From the NCBI RefSeq assembly GCF_000373105.1, contig NZ_KB890430.1, positions 48,190 through 112,189 of the forward strand: 64,000 nucleotides of DNA. The letters run 5' to 3'. A program made the translations under genes and the position numbers. Numbering within the stretch: the first letter of the stretch is position 1; the number at the start of each line of letters is the position of its first letter. The DNA comes from Neolewinella persica DSM 23188 (lineage in GTDB: Bacteria > Bacteroidota > Bacteroidia > Chitinophagales > Saprospiraceae). Below the pieces are notes generated by a model, which was not told the origin of the DNA, did no database searches, and worked only from the letters and a program-made list of their open reading frames with translations. Shown here piece by piece: positions 20,342 to 28,026 of this stretch.

Positions 20342-21334
20342 ATGCGGCTTACTTTATTCTTATTTCCCTGCTTCCTGTTTTTCTCCTTTCTCCTTTCCCC
20401 GCTGCTGCTCCCTGCTCAAAACATCGAAATTGATACTACCTACATCGAGTCCATCCGCTACCCGGCGCGCATCAACGGAGGGTTACGTTTTCGCGACCGT
20501 ACCGTAGACTTCTCCACCGCCGGCCGTGAGACTTTCCGCCTCGAGAACCGCGGACTGGCCGCGCGCATTGGCGGCCGCTACAAAGCTGTGAGTTACACTT
20601 TCAGCATCCCGATCAGTGACCTGGGTACCGGTAGTAACCTGGAACAAGGGAGCTCCCTCGGGCTCGCCCTACAGTTCTACCGTCCCAAGTTTTACCTGCT
20701 GACGGATGTTCGCAAAACTAAAGGCTTTCGTACCCTGCGGCCCGGGATGCCAGCGTCTTTCCGCCCCGATGTTGAACTGCTCACCGCTACCCTCTTCGGT
20801 TTTCACGTGCTCCGACACGACAAGTTCAGCTTCCGCTCCGCCTTCAAACAAAAGGGGCGGCAGTTGCGCAGTAGTGGCTCCTTATTATTGGGAGGGCTGG
20901 TGAACAGGCAGGTACTGAGTGCTGACAGCATCACGATTCCGCTCTCCAGCGAGGGCAACATCAATATCACGAAGTTCCGCCAGCACAAACTGGGTATTGG
21001 GGCTGGCTACGCTTATACTTACGCTTTTGACGAATTCTGGTCCATTACGCCAGCGGTTTTCGGCGGGGCAGAGTTTCGGTTCATCGATTATGACTTGTTC
21101 GGTAGCCAGCGGGAGCGCGAACGCTTTCGGGTCAGTCCCCGAATTCGGGCCCGCCTTGCCTTCGGCTACAATGGTCGCCGCAATTATGCGGCCCTCACTG
21201 GCATCTACCTTCCCAGCGTAGACGCTACCGATAATCTCGACACCCGGGTCGGAAACCTGCAAATAGAATTACGTATTGGGCGTCGGCTCGGCAAACCGAT
21301 GCAAGGAGCCGGAGGCGTGGTACCCATGGATTGA
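20342..21334 (+). CDS. DUF4421-family outer-membrane-associated protein
   Basis: 330 residues. An N-terminal signal peptide (SPLLLPAQ) is followed by alternating amphipathic strands typical of a small outer-membrane beta-barrel. The pattern YRPKFYLLTDVRKTKGF and the Tyr/Arg-rich strand endings fit DUF4421, a Bacteroidota-specific family of unknown function. It is divergent from the Tricorn-like gene, with a 170-base shared upstream region. No terminator was seen after it; a copy of the dispersed repeat lies 65 bases downstream. Confidence 0.75.
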   Translation: MRLTLFLFPCFLFFSFLLSPLLLPAQNIEIDTTYIESIRYPARINGGLRFRDRTVDFSTAGRETFRLENRGLAARIGGRYKAVSYTFSIPISDLGTGSNLEQGSSLGLALQFYRPKFYLLTDVRKTKGFRTLRPGMPASFRPDVELLTATLFGFHVLRHDKFSFRSAFKQKGRQLRSSGSLLLGGLVNRQVLSADSITIPLSSEGNINITKFRQHKLGIGAGYAYTYAFDEFWSITPAVFGGAEFRFIDYDLFGSQRERERFRVSPRIRARLAFGYNGRRNYAALTGIYLPSVDATDNLDTRVGNLQIELRIGRRLGKPMQGAGGVVPMD

Positions 21335-21398
21335 TTTCAGGATGGTACAGGGCGTCCATTTGGGGCCAACCGGGTCTTCTGCTCCTCTACACCTTCCT

Positions 21399-21418
21399 TG
21401 CACCTGCGGCCTCGCCCA
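21399..21418 (+). repeat. Dispersed 20-bp repeat, copy 3 (intergenic)
   Basis: TGCACCTGCGGCCTCGCCCA, one mismatch to the consensus, between the DUF4421 gene and the tRNA array. Confidence 0.8.
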
Positions 21419-21455
21419 CCTTCCCTTCTCCCCATTCGTCCCTTCCCCCTTATTT

Positions 21456-21530
21456 TGGCACAGGCGCCAGGATTTGAACCCGGACCAGAAGGTTTGGAAT
21501 CTCCCGTGCTGCCAATTACACCACGCCTGC
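21456..21530 (-). tRNA. tRNA-Trp-like (CCA anticodon), irregular
   Basis: The cloverleaf folds with acceptor GCAGGCG/CGCCTGT (G1-U72), D-arm GTGT/GCAC, T-arm CCGGG/CCTGG, discriminator G and an encoded CCA. The loop TTCCAAA gives anticodon CCA (Trp). The anticodon stem GGAGA/CCTTC has an A-C mismatch next to the loop. The D-arm (GTGTAATTGGCAGCAC) resembles Bacteroidota tRNA-Gln more than tRNA-Trp. Identity is therefore moderate; a variant or decaying tRNA is possible. Confidence 0.7.
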
Positions 21531-21570
21531 GAATATATAGTCTTATGACCCTGAACTTGTTAGACTATAG

Positions 21571-21643
21571 TGGACCGGATGGGACTCGAACCCACACCTT
21601 CCTCCTTGCAAAGGAGACGCTCAGCCAGTAGAGCTTCCTGCCC
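21571..21643 (-). tRNA. tRNA-Ala (TGC), with unusual core
   Basis: Acceptor GGGCAGG/CCGGTCC carries the G3-U70 alanine identity pair and discriminator A. Anticodon loop TTTGCAA gives TGC with stem TCTCC/GGAGG. Oddities: an A5-G68 mismatch, and A at position 8 with U at 14, the reverse of the near-universal U8-A14. A15-U48 is kept. CCA is not encoded. Confidence 0.8.
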
Positions 21644-21649
21644 AAAAAG

Positions 21650-21723
21650 CAGACCGCTCAGGGATTGAACCTGAAACCTTCGGAATCAAAATCCGACGCT
21701 CTAGCCAATTGAGCTAGCGGTCT
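21650..21723 (-). tRNA. tRNA-Gln (TTG)
   Basis: Acceptor AGACCGC/GCGGTCT, discriminator G, D-arm GCTC/GAGC, anticodon stem TCGGA/TCCGA with loop TTTTGAT (TTG), T-arm TCAGG/CCTGA. All stems are regular. CCA is not encoded. Confidence 0.9.
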
Positions 21724-21726
21724 GTA

Positions 21727-21763
21727 AGCGTTGGTGTGGAAAACAAGTTTCCATACCAACGCT
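21727..21763 (-). other. Spacer hairpin between tRNA-Gln and tRNA-Arg
   Basis: Arms AGCGTTGGTGTGGAAA and TTTCCATACCAACGCT form a 16-bp stem with one G-T pair and a 5-base loop. There is no T-run, so it is more likely a processing or stability element of the tRNA transcript than a terminator. Confidence 0.7.
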
Positions 21764-21767
21764 GAAG

Positions 21768-21841
21768 TCAGGACGGCAGGGTTCGAACCTGCAACCGTCT
21801 GGTTCGTAACCAGAAGCGCTATCCAGTTGCGCCACGTCCCG
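21768..21841 (-). tRNA. tRNA-Arg (ACG)
   Basis: Acceptor CGGGACG/CGTCCTG, discriminator A, D-arm GCGC/GCGC, anticodon stem TCTGG/CCAGA with loop TTACGAA (ACG), T-arm GCAGG/CCTGC. The fold is regular. CCA is not encoded. Confidence 0.92.
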
Positions 21842-21848
21842 AAAAAAG

Positions 21849-21921
21849 TAGGATGGGCCAGATTTGAACTGGCATTTCCTGCACTCCAAATGCAGCCTCT
21901 TAGCCGTTAGAGGACCATCCT
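21849..21921 (-). tRNA. tRNA-Pro (TGG)
   Basis: Acceptor AGGATGG/CCATCCT, discriminator A, anticodon stem CTGCA/TGCAG with loop TTTGGAG (TGG), T-arm GCCAG/CTGGC. The fold is regular. Confidence 0.92.
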
Positions 21922-21929
21922 GACAAACA

Positions 21930-21961
21930 GCGCCCCACCAGAATAATTCCTAGCGGGGCGC
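21930..21961 (-). other. Spacer hairpin upstream of tRNA-Pro
   Basis: GCGCCCC and GGGGCGC form a 7-bp stem with an 18-base loop in the 141-base spacer between tRNA-Pro and the initiator-type tRNA. I could not fold a cloverleaf from this spacer. Confidence 0.45.
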
Positions 21962-22062
21962 CGATCAAGTATGTACATACGAGTTCTGCTCCGCTAAGGG
22001 GCCGGGGCCTGATTCCAAGATGCTTGGCGTCGCGTATTCATTACTCGATTAATTTTGATTTG

Positions 22063-22136
22063 TGGCAGGAGTCGGATTCGAACCGACGGTCTCCGGATTT
22101 TGAGCCCGGCGAGCTACCAAACTGCTCCACCCTGCG
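22063..22136 (-). tRNA. Initiator-type tRNA body with CAA anticodon
   Basis: The body has the three initiator hallmarks: an unpaired C1-C72 (acceptor CGCAGGG/TCCTGCC), purine A11 paired with T24 in the D-stem (GAGC/GCTC), and three G-C type pairs at the base of the anticodon loop (CCGGG/TCCGG, one being G-U). The D-loop AGTTTGGTA and the short variable loop match tRNA-fMet; a tRNA-Leu would need a long variable arm. However, the loop reads CTCAAAA instead of CTCATAA, so the anticodon is CAA (codon UUG), not CAU. CCA is not encoded. Confidence 0.8.
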
Positions 22137-22237
22137 GGGGGATAATGGAATGGGCGTCGGCAAAAGTTGCGGGGGAGAAAACTTTTGTTATCCCGTGCTA
22201 CTTCAACAGGAACTTCTCGCCAGCGGGGCGGGGACGT

Positions 22238-22517
22238 GCCAGCGGGCGGGGGCGAGCCCTATGGTGTGCACACAAGTTTACAGACCCGCCGTTTTACACA
22301 TCGGAGGAACTTTTTTGAGCGCTTCGGCTTCGCCTCCGTGCTCAAAAAAGATGCCTACGATGAGAAAACGGCTCGACAGTCAGGCGGTTTTCTCATCCGA
22401 TGCATCTTTCAGCCTGACGTAGTCGGCTGAAAGTTCACCGGATGTGTAAAATCGCGATCATTTAGAGCACCGTAAAGATGTGTGCACACCATAGGGGCGA
22501 GCCCCGCCCCTGCTGGC
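22238..22517. repeat. 280-bp nested palindromic region beside the tRNA array
   Basis: Outer arms of about 40 bases (GCCAGCGGGCGGGGGCGAGC, then CTATGGTGTGCACACA, and their inverse ending at 22517) enclose two further hairpin units (22292-22451). No supported gene lies within 22137-22719. The small plus-strand ORFs there read through the palindromes and are not credible. The rest, 22518-22719, holds a short GCGTTCGCTAAGCGAACGC hairpin and nothing else recognised. Confidence 0.75.
22292..22451. repeat. Pair 1 of the CATCSGATG hairpin family
   Basis: Two adjacent units share outer arms TTTTACACATCGG and CGATGAGAAAA (the second unit inverted). Each encloses a different but self-complementary inner stem: TTTTTTGAGC/GCTCAAAAAA in the first and TTTCAGCC/GGCTGAAA in the second. 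The second apical loop is TGACGTAGTC. Confidence 0.75.
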
Positions 22518-22719
22518 CAAGACAGTATCACCCCGCGTTCGCTAAGCGAACGCGGCCAATAAACCTGACGCTGGTCGGGCGGGGCTTACCCCAGCCGACC
22601 AGCATTAAAACAAAACGTCTGGCGGCATCCACTAATCCGTAACCAGCTTATACCCTACCCCGCAGAGATTAATACGGCATCATACCTTTTCAGTAAAAAA
22701 GAGGTAATTGACCTTATAG

Positions 22720-24060
22720 GATGCCTTGTCTGACTTCCCGCCCGGCTATGATGGAGGAACCCAGGGAACACTTCCAAGCGGCAATGACATCTTACAACTT
22801 AGCCAGTTTGGCACCTATACAGTTGTGCTTAAAAGTCTTACTTCCATTCAAGACGATTTTCTGAATACACGTATTCTTTGTGACAACCGCGACACCTTCA
22901 CCATAGTAGTAGACGACATCCCCAAAATCGACGCCGGCTCCGACGCCACCATCTGTGATGACAACATCCAGCTCAATGGTTCCACCCCCCGCAATGCTGC
23001 CGGAATTCCCGTTGACATCAACATCCTCTGGGAAACAGTGGAAAATTACCCCGGCGTCGTCATCTCCGACGTCACCATTCGCAATCCCGTTGTAACCGGC
23101 CTTGTAACCGGCCAGTCCTACACCTTCCGCTACTCCTTCCCCGGCGACCCGAACTGCGAAAAGGAGGACCTCGTCACCATCACAGTTAAGGAAGAGTGCG
23201 ACGATACGCCACCGCTGACCTGCGACATCAGCCTGTCGACTCGCTGCCACGCCTGCGGTTGTAGTAAGCCGGTCTTCTCCGTCAACGTTCGGGACAGCAA
23301 CGGCGATAAATTTGAATTCGGGACGTTCCAATTAACCTGGCTGCTGGACGGTGTCCCCACGCAGATCGGCCTCAACTCAGACGATATTGTGACCCATTAC
23401 GAAGGCCCGCTCGTCGTCACTGCGCAGATAACCTTTATGCTGGAGAATGGCGAGGAATGCACCATCGAGGAAAGTATTGCCGTCACTTGCGGCGATGACT
23501 GCCCAGTGGTAGGCTTCGAATATTCTACGGACGATTGCTTCAAGGACATGTTCTACGGAGAGGTGACCATCGTGGACGGTGCCGGACACCCCCTTAGCGA
23601 GGCGAGCATTGAGTGGGACAACAATGGAATATTAGACGAAAATCCCTACATGGTTTTCAGCCAACCCGGTGAGGTGGTTCCCGTCCATATAAATTTTTAC
23701 TGGCGCAAAGGTTGTTCCTTCAAGATGGATTTTGAGCCCGACTGTTTCAAGGGAAATGGCGGTAGCAAACGTGCCACAGCGAACGCCTCCGACGATGACC
23801 CCACCCATCCCGAAGCTACCGGTGTTTACCCGAACCCGGCGAGTCGCCACGAGGCCGTTACCGTTGATTTCGGCAAATACAAACCGGCCAGCCTCCGGGT
23901 ACTGGACCTCAACGGCCGGGAGATTTTCCAAACCTCGGTTACGGCAGATGCGAAAAATTATCGCCTCTCCTCCTCCACCCTGCCCGCCGGAGTCCTGATC
24001 GCGGTGCTACGCGACGAAGCTGGTAATTCGCTGAGCTTGCAGCGATTTGTGGTGCGCTGA
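22720..24060 (+). pseudogene. 5'-truncated T9SS surface protein
   Basis: The frame opens right after a stop at 22717 with no ATG; a TTG at 22726 is the only early start-like codon. There is no signal peptide, although the protein ends in a clear type IX sorting domain (VYPNPASRHEAVTVDF, LPAGVLIAVLRDEAG). Body residues resemble PKD/Ig-like repeats of large Bacteroidota adhesins (DAGSDATICDDNIQLNG) with cysteine-rich segments. Most likely it is the 3' end of a larger adhesin gene whose front was lost at the palindrome/tRNA junction. About 446 codons remain. Confidence 0.65.
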
Positions 24061-24082
24061 TGAACTGCTTTTACTGGTTTTG

Positions 24083-24117
24083 CGAAAGCCCATCCTCATT
24101 TTGAGGATGGGCTTTCG
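24083..24117. terminator. Terminator hairpin between convergent genes
   Basis: Perfect 15-bp stem CGAAAGCCCATCCTC / GAGGATGGGCTTTCG with loop ATTTT, placed between the truncated surface protein (+) and the prolyl oligopeptidase (-). It can serve both strands; there is no long T-run on either. Confidence 0.7.
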
Positions 24118-24136
24118 TCGTTACTGGCCAAAGGTT

Positions 24137-26284
24137 CTACCCCTTCAACTTTTTCGGCAGCTCCCGGAAGCCCATATTATAGAGCGTAAAGCCAAACATA
24201 TCCACGGCCTGCTCAATTTGCTTACTCACGGGTGTACCGGCACCGTGGCCCGCGTCGGTTTCGATGCGGATGATCACTGGATTGTCTCCCGCTTGCTTGT
24301 CTTGTAGCTCAGCCGCAAATTTGAAGCTGTGCGCTGGCACCACCCGGTCGTCGTGGTCCCCCGTGGTCACCATAGTAGCCGGATACTTCGTACCTGGCTT
24401 CACGTTGTGTACTGGCGAGTACCCCTTAAGGTATTCGAACATTTCCTTATTATCGTCGGCGGTACCATAATCGTAGGCCCAGCCGGCACCGGCCGTAAAG
24501 GTGTGGTAACGTAGCATGTCCATTACACCAACTGCGGGTAGAGCGACCTTCATCAGCTCAGGACGCTGGGTCATTGTAGCGCCTACCAACAGGCCACCGT
24601 TGGAGCCCCCGCGAACGGCCAGGTAGTCGGATGAAGTATAGTTTTCACTGATCAGGTATTCCGCAGCGGCGATGAAATCATCAAATACGTTCTGCTTTTT
24701 CAGCTGCGTACCGGCATCATGCCAGGCTTTGCCATACTCACCACCGCCACGGAGATTTGGTACGGCGTAGATACCGCCCTGCTCCATCCAAACAGCGTTA
24801 GTGATGCTGAAGCGCGGCGTCAGACTGATGTTAAAGCCGCCATAGCCGTAGAGGATGGTCGGGTTTTTACCGTTGCGTTCCATTCCCTTCTTGTAGGTAA
24901 TGATCATCGGCACTTTCGTTCCATCTTTAGAAGTGAAGAACACTTGCTCGCTTTCGTAATCGTCTGCATTGAAATCGATGGCTGGCTCCTTGTACAGATT
25001 GGAGGCGCCGGTCTTGGCATCGTAGGCATAGATGGAGCCCGGGGTCTTGTAGTTCGTGAAGCTGTAGTACAGCGTCTCAGCATCGGCCTTACCGCCGAAA
25101 CCGCCCACGGAGCCGATACCCGGCAGGTCCACTTCGCGCACCAACTTTCCGTCATAATCATACTGTTTCACTTCGGAGATCGCGTCTACCATGTACTCTG
25201 CAAAGATGGAGCCGGAGCCGGTCCGGGGACTCAGCACATATTCCCGTTCGGGGATGAGGTCTTTCCAGTTGGCGGGGACAGGGTCGCTGGCATCGACCGT
25301 AACGATTTTCTGGTTCGGAGCATCCAAATTGGTAAGCAGGAACAACTTTGATCCCTTGTTATCCAATACGTTGGTATCGCTGTCTGCATGGTCTACGATC
25401 GTCTTCATCGGGCTGCCAGGCTTGCTCAGGTCCAGGAGAAACAGCTTATTACCGGAGGTGGATACGCTGGCAGAAATGAGTAAGTAGCGGTCGTCTTCGG
25501 TGACCGAAGCACCGACATAGCGATGCTTTTCTGCCGGAGTACCGCCAAAGATCAGGGCGTCACTACTCTGGGGCGTGCCCAACTTGTGGAAATAGAGCTT
25601 GTGCTGATCTGTCTTGGCGGAGAGCTCACTACCCTTCGGCTTATCGTAGCTGGAGTAATAGAAGCCTTCATCTCCTTTCCAGGACATACCGCTGAACTTG
25701 ATATCGACCAGGGTGTCCTCCATAATCTCCATCGTTTCGGCGTCCATGATGATGATTTTCCGCCAGTCGCTCCCGCCTTCGGAGATGGCGTAAGCCGTGA
25801 TTTCTCCGCTCTTGGAGAAGCTCATTCCACCAAGAGAGATGGTACCGTCTTCACTGAATTTATTTGGATCTAGGAATACCTCGTCCTCTCCGTCTTCGTT
25901 CACGCGGTAGAAGACAGACTGGTTCTGGAGGCCATCGTTCTTAGAGTAGTACGTATGGTTTCCTTCCGTGAATGGGGCACTGATTTTCTCGTAATTCCAG
26001 AGTTTTTCCAGACGTTCTTTCAGGGCGTCGCGGAAAGGGATATTCTCGAGGTAGCTGAAGCTGACTTTGTTCTGGCTTTTCACCCATTCCCCGGTTTCAG
26101 CGCTCCTGTCGTCTTCCAGCCAGCGGTAGGGATCGGCGACTTCAGTACCGAAGTAGTTAGTAACTGTATCTACTGATTTGGTCTCTGGGTAAGTAAGCGG
26201 CTCGGGAGCCGCCACGGTGTTGTCTGCTTCCTGGCAGGCAAACAGGCAGAAAAAAGCGAACAGGCAGAAAAGGAACTTTTGCAT
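24137..26284 (-). CDS. Prolyl oligopeptidase family (S9A) lipoprotein
   Basis: 715 residues, family-typical length. A lipoprotein signal ([13 protein letters not shown]) suggests attachment to a membrane in the periplasm. The beta-propeller occupies about 80-420 and the alpha/beta hydrolase about 440-715. The catalytic triad is visible as RGGSNGG (Ser, about 561), GDHDDRVVP (Asp, about 646) and DAGHGAG (His, about 681). It cleaves short peptides after proline. Single gene, with no peptide transporter adjacent. Confidence 0.95.
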   Translation of the reverse strand: MQKFLFCLFAFFCLFACQEADNTVAAPEPLTYPETKSVDTVTNYFGTEVADPYRWLEDDRSAETGEWVKSQNKVSFSYLENIPFRDALKERLEKLWNYEKISAPFTEGNHTYYSKNDGLQNQSVFYRVNEDGEDEVFLDPNKFSEDGTISLGGMSFSKSGEITAYAISEGGSDWRKIIIMDAETMEIMEDTLVDIKFSGMSWKGDEGFYYSSYDKPKGSELSAKTDQHKLYFHKLGTPQSSDALIFGGTPAEKHRYVGASVTEDDRYLLISASVSTSGNKLFLLDLSKPGSPMKTIVDHADSDTNVLDNKGSKLFLLTNLDAPNQKIVTVDASDPVPANWKDLIPEREYVLSPRTGSGSIFAEYMVDAISEVKQYDYDGKLVREVDLPGIGSVGGFGGKADAETLYYSFTNYKTPGSIYAYDAKTGASNLYKEPAIDFNADDYESEQVFFTSKDGTKVPMIITYKKGMERNGKNPTILYGYGGFNISLTPRFSITNAVWMEQGGIYAVPNLRGGGEYGKAWHDAGTQLKKQNVFDDFIAAAEYLISENYTSSDYLAVRGGSNGGLLVGATMTQRPELMKVALPAVGVMDMLRYHTFTAGAGWAYDYGTADDNKEMFEYLKGYSPVHNVKPGTKYPATMVTTGDHDDRVVPAHSFKFAAELQDKQAGDNPVIIRIETDAGHGAGTPVSKQIEQAVDMFGFTLYNMGFRELPKKLKG

Positions 26285-26381
26285 TTTATTTGGATTGGTT
26301 AGGTCTGCAGATGGAGCAGATTAAAGGCAGGTAAAATAAGGCATTAAGTAGACTCCTGCTTTATGGGTCCTGAATCTTCTT

Positions 26382-26401
26382 TGGGCGCAAACGCAGGTGC
26401 A
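26382..26401 (-). repeat. Dispersed 20-bp repeat, copy 4 (intergenic)
   Basis: TGGGCGCAAACGCAGGTGCA, two changes from the consensus inverse, in the 206-base gap upstream of the prolyl oligopeptidase gene. Confidence 0.75.
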
Positions 26402-26490
26402 AGAGAATGGTTTATAAAGCGGAGCAGGCCAACTTCTCTCTTTATTGGTTAAAAGTAAGAAAACACTGCGTTCTCTATTCAAAAACCATA

Positions 26491-26964
26491 TCATTCCGCC
26501 CGCTCCAACCGATAAATTATCTTCTTCATTTGCGCGATCTCCCGTTCCTGCGCTTCAATGATCTCCTTGGCCAGTTCAATCGCTTCGGGGTCCTTCAGGT
26601 GCGCCTTCTGACTCACCATAATAGCGGAACTGTGGTGCGGTATCATGGCTTTCATCCATTGCACGTCACTAACAAAAGTTTGCTGGCGCATCCCGGTGTA
26701 GCACAGTACAAACGTCAGCACCGCCACGCCCAGAATGGCGTAATTCCAGGCCTTCTTTTTATACATCCCCCACATAAACAGCAGCATGGTGAAAGCCATC
26801 GGGGCAATCATCAAAAAGGTCATGTAAGTGCGGGTCGGGGCGAGGTAAATGTGGTCGAAAACGTCGACATTGAGGTACATTACGGCGTACATAATGACGA
26901 AGGAGGTCGCCATCATGATCGCAAATTTGAGGTAAGGGTTCATCCCTTCTTTGTGGTCGTTCAT
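26491..26964 (-). CDS. DUF305-domain membrane protein
   Basis: 157 residues. Three hydrophobic segments (about 12-30, 45-65 and 72-90) precede a C-terminal DUF305 module with QWMKAMIPHHSSAIMV, the conserved MIPHH motif of this ferritin-like family. The family is frequent in copper and mercury resistance clusters and may bind metal through Met/His. It follows the DUF3347 lipoprotein on the same strand (87-base gap) and probably belongs to the metal-resistance operon. Confidence 0.82.
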   Translation of the reverse strand: MNDHKEGMNPYLKFAIMMATSFVIMYAVMYLNVDVFDHIYLAPTRTYMTFLMIAPMAFTMLLFMWGMYKKKAWNYAILGVAVLTFVLCYTGMRQQTFVSDVQWMKAMIPHHSSAIMVSQKAHLKDPEAIELAKEIIEAQEREIAQMKKIIYRLERAE

Positions 26965-26980
26965 TGGTAATTGTTGTTAT

Positions 26981-27012
26981 CGGCCGCAGGTGTGGGCGCG
27001 GCCGCGGGTGCA
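26981..27012 (-). repeat. Dispersed 20-bp repeat, copies 5a (half) and 5b in tandem
   Basis: 26993-27012 (TGGGCGCGGCCGCGGGTGCA) is a near-consensus copy; 26981-26992 is a directly adjacent half copy. They fill most of the gap between the DUF3347 and DUF305 genes. Confidence 0.8.
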
Positions 27013-27051
27013 ATAAAAAGTGGTTAAAAGGCAATGGATGTTTGCCGGGGT

Positions 27052-27591
27052 CTATTTGATTTCAGCAACGACTTTGCCGCACTTCAGCATCTTGTCGCCG
27101 TAGTAGGGATTTCGGATATCGGATACGTCAGAGAACCAGTTCCCTCCCGCACCATCAAATGCCATCGGACAATACTGTTTGTACATGACCCCATCGGTGA
27201 TGCCTTCGGTAAAGAGTGGTTCCAGGGCTGTGGTCAGATCAGCGAAAGCGGTGCGTATGGCCTCCAGGTCACCGGCATCAGCTACGGCCTGCGCCTTCAT
27301 CCGGACATCAGGACGGTCATCGCCCAGCGCCTCGGCCATGTTGGCGGCTGCGGAGGTTGCGTCACCGGCATTGCTGTTCACCAGTGCCGTGCGGAGCTTC
27401 AGGTAGTACTGATAAACTGTTTCAGTCATACCGTCAGCAAAAGAGGCATCGAAGGCATCCGGCGTAGCGGCCTTTTCCGCCTTCACTTCTTCCGGGGTGT
27501 TGAGCGAAACGTCGGTGTGGTTATCTCCGCCGCCACAAGCCGTGAAAACGGTTGCGGCGAATAGAATAATGGAATAGAGTAAATATTTCAT
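27052..27591 (-). CDS. DUF3347-type periplasmic lipoprotein
   Basis: 179 residues with a lipoprotein signal (TVFTACGGG). The C-terminal half carries the DUF3347 signature CPMAFDGAGGNWFSD ... IRNPYYGDKMLKCG, with two cysteines and a methionine likely to bind Cu(I). The same motif is repeated at the C-terminus of the CusB-like adaptor at 30901-32781, so this looks like a detached version acting as a periplasmic metal sponge or chaperone. It lies 20 bases after the frameshifted HMA gene. Confidence 0.8.
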   Translation of the reverse strand: MKYLLYSIILFAATVFTACGGGDNHTDVSLNTPEEVKAEKAATPDAFDASFADGMTETVYQYYLKLRTALVNSNAGDATSAAANMAEALGDDRPDVRMKAQAVADAGDLEAIRTAFADLTTALEPLFTEGITDGVMYKQYCPMAFDGAGGNWFSDVSDIRNPYYGDKMLKCGKVVAEIK

Positions 27592-27611
27592 GGTTACTGG
27601 TTGTATTAAAA

Positions 27612-27780
27612 TTATTTAATGGTAAGCATGGCCACAGCCATCTCCACCTCTTCGACGATGGTGACGGTACACATGGGCAGATTATATACGTCGCCAACGC
27701 AGGCACACATTGTTTTTCGTTACCTGGTCGACGCATCTCCCGCAAGTCAGGCCTGCCAGCCCAAAGGTCTGTTTGGTCAT
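27612..27780 (-). pseudogene. Small HMA-domain metallochaperone split by a frameshift
   Basis: From the ATG at 27780 the frame reads MTKQTFGLAGLTCGRCVDQV, a classical heavy-metal-associated domain start with CxxC, then stops at 27682. Removing one base within an A5 run near 27711-27715 joins it to the overlapping frame that ends VTIVEEVEMAVAMLTIK at 27612. The joined product of about 55 residues is close to the length of a copper chaperone, though the middle is poorly conserved. It sits 20 bases before the DUF3347 gene. It is a pseudogene, a sequencing error or, less likely, a slippage site. Confidence 0.65.
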
Positions 27781-28026
27781 TGTGACTGTTTCCATACCCT
27801 TAAAAACAAGCTACTCAGCGCTCAAGTGCGACATGATTTAGGCCTAAACTATCGAAATATTGACTTTCTGCACTTTGTTGAAGGACAGCGACTTATTGAT
27901 GGTGAACAACAACCTGCCCCCTCCGAATTTTATTCCGGTGCGAACCCGTGGACCGGGTTCTACTTTATCTATTTAGAAGCTTTTTCGGAAATTTCCAACC
28001 GCCGCCCCCCCCAAAATCCAACCTTC

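Noticed and set aside
21962..22062. Possible seventh tRNA between the initiator-type tRNA and tRNA-Pro
   Set aside because: No cloverleaf with a T-loop could be folded.
22024..22430. Plus-strand ORFs across the initiator tRNA and palindromes
   Set aside because: They read through a tRNA gene and inverted repeats; composition is not protein-like.
27619..28026. 136-codon N-terminal extension of the FAD oxidoreductase
   Set aside because: The dinucleotide-binding motif starts right after the ATG at 28027; the upstream part lies over the antisense HMA remnant and has no family similarity.
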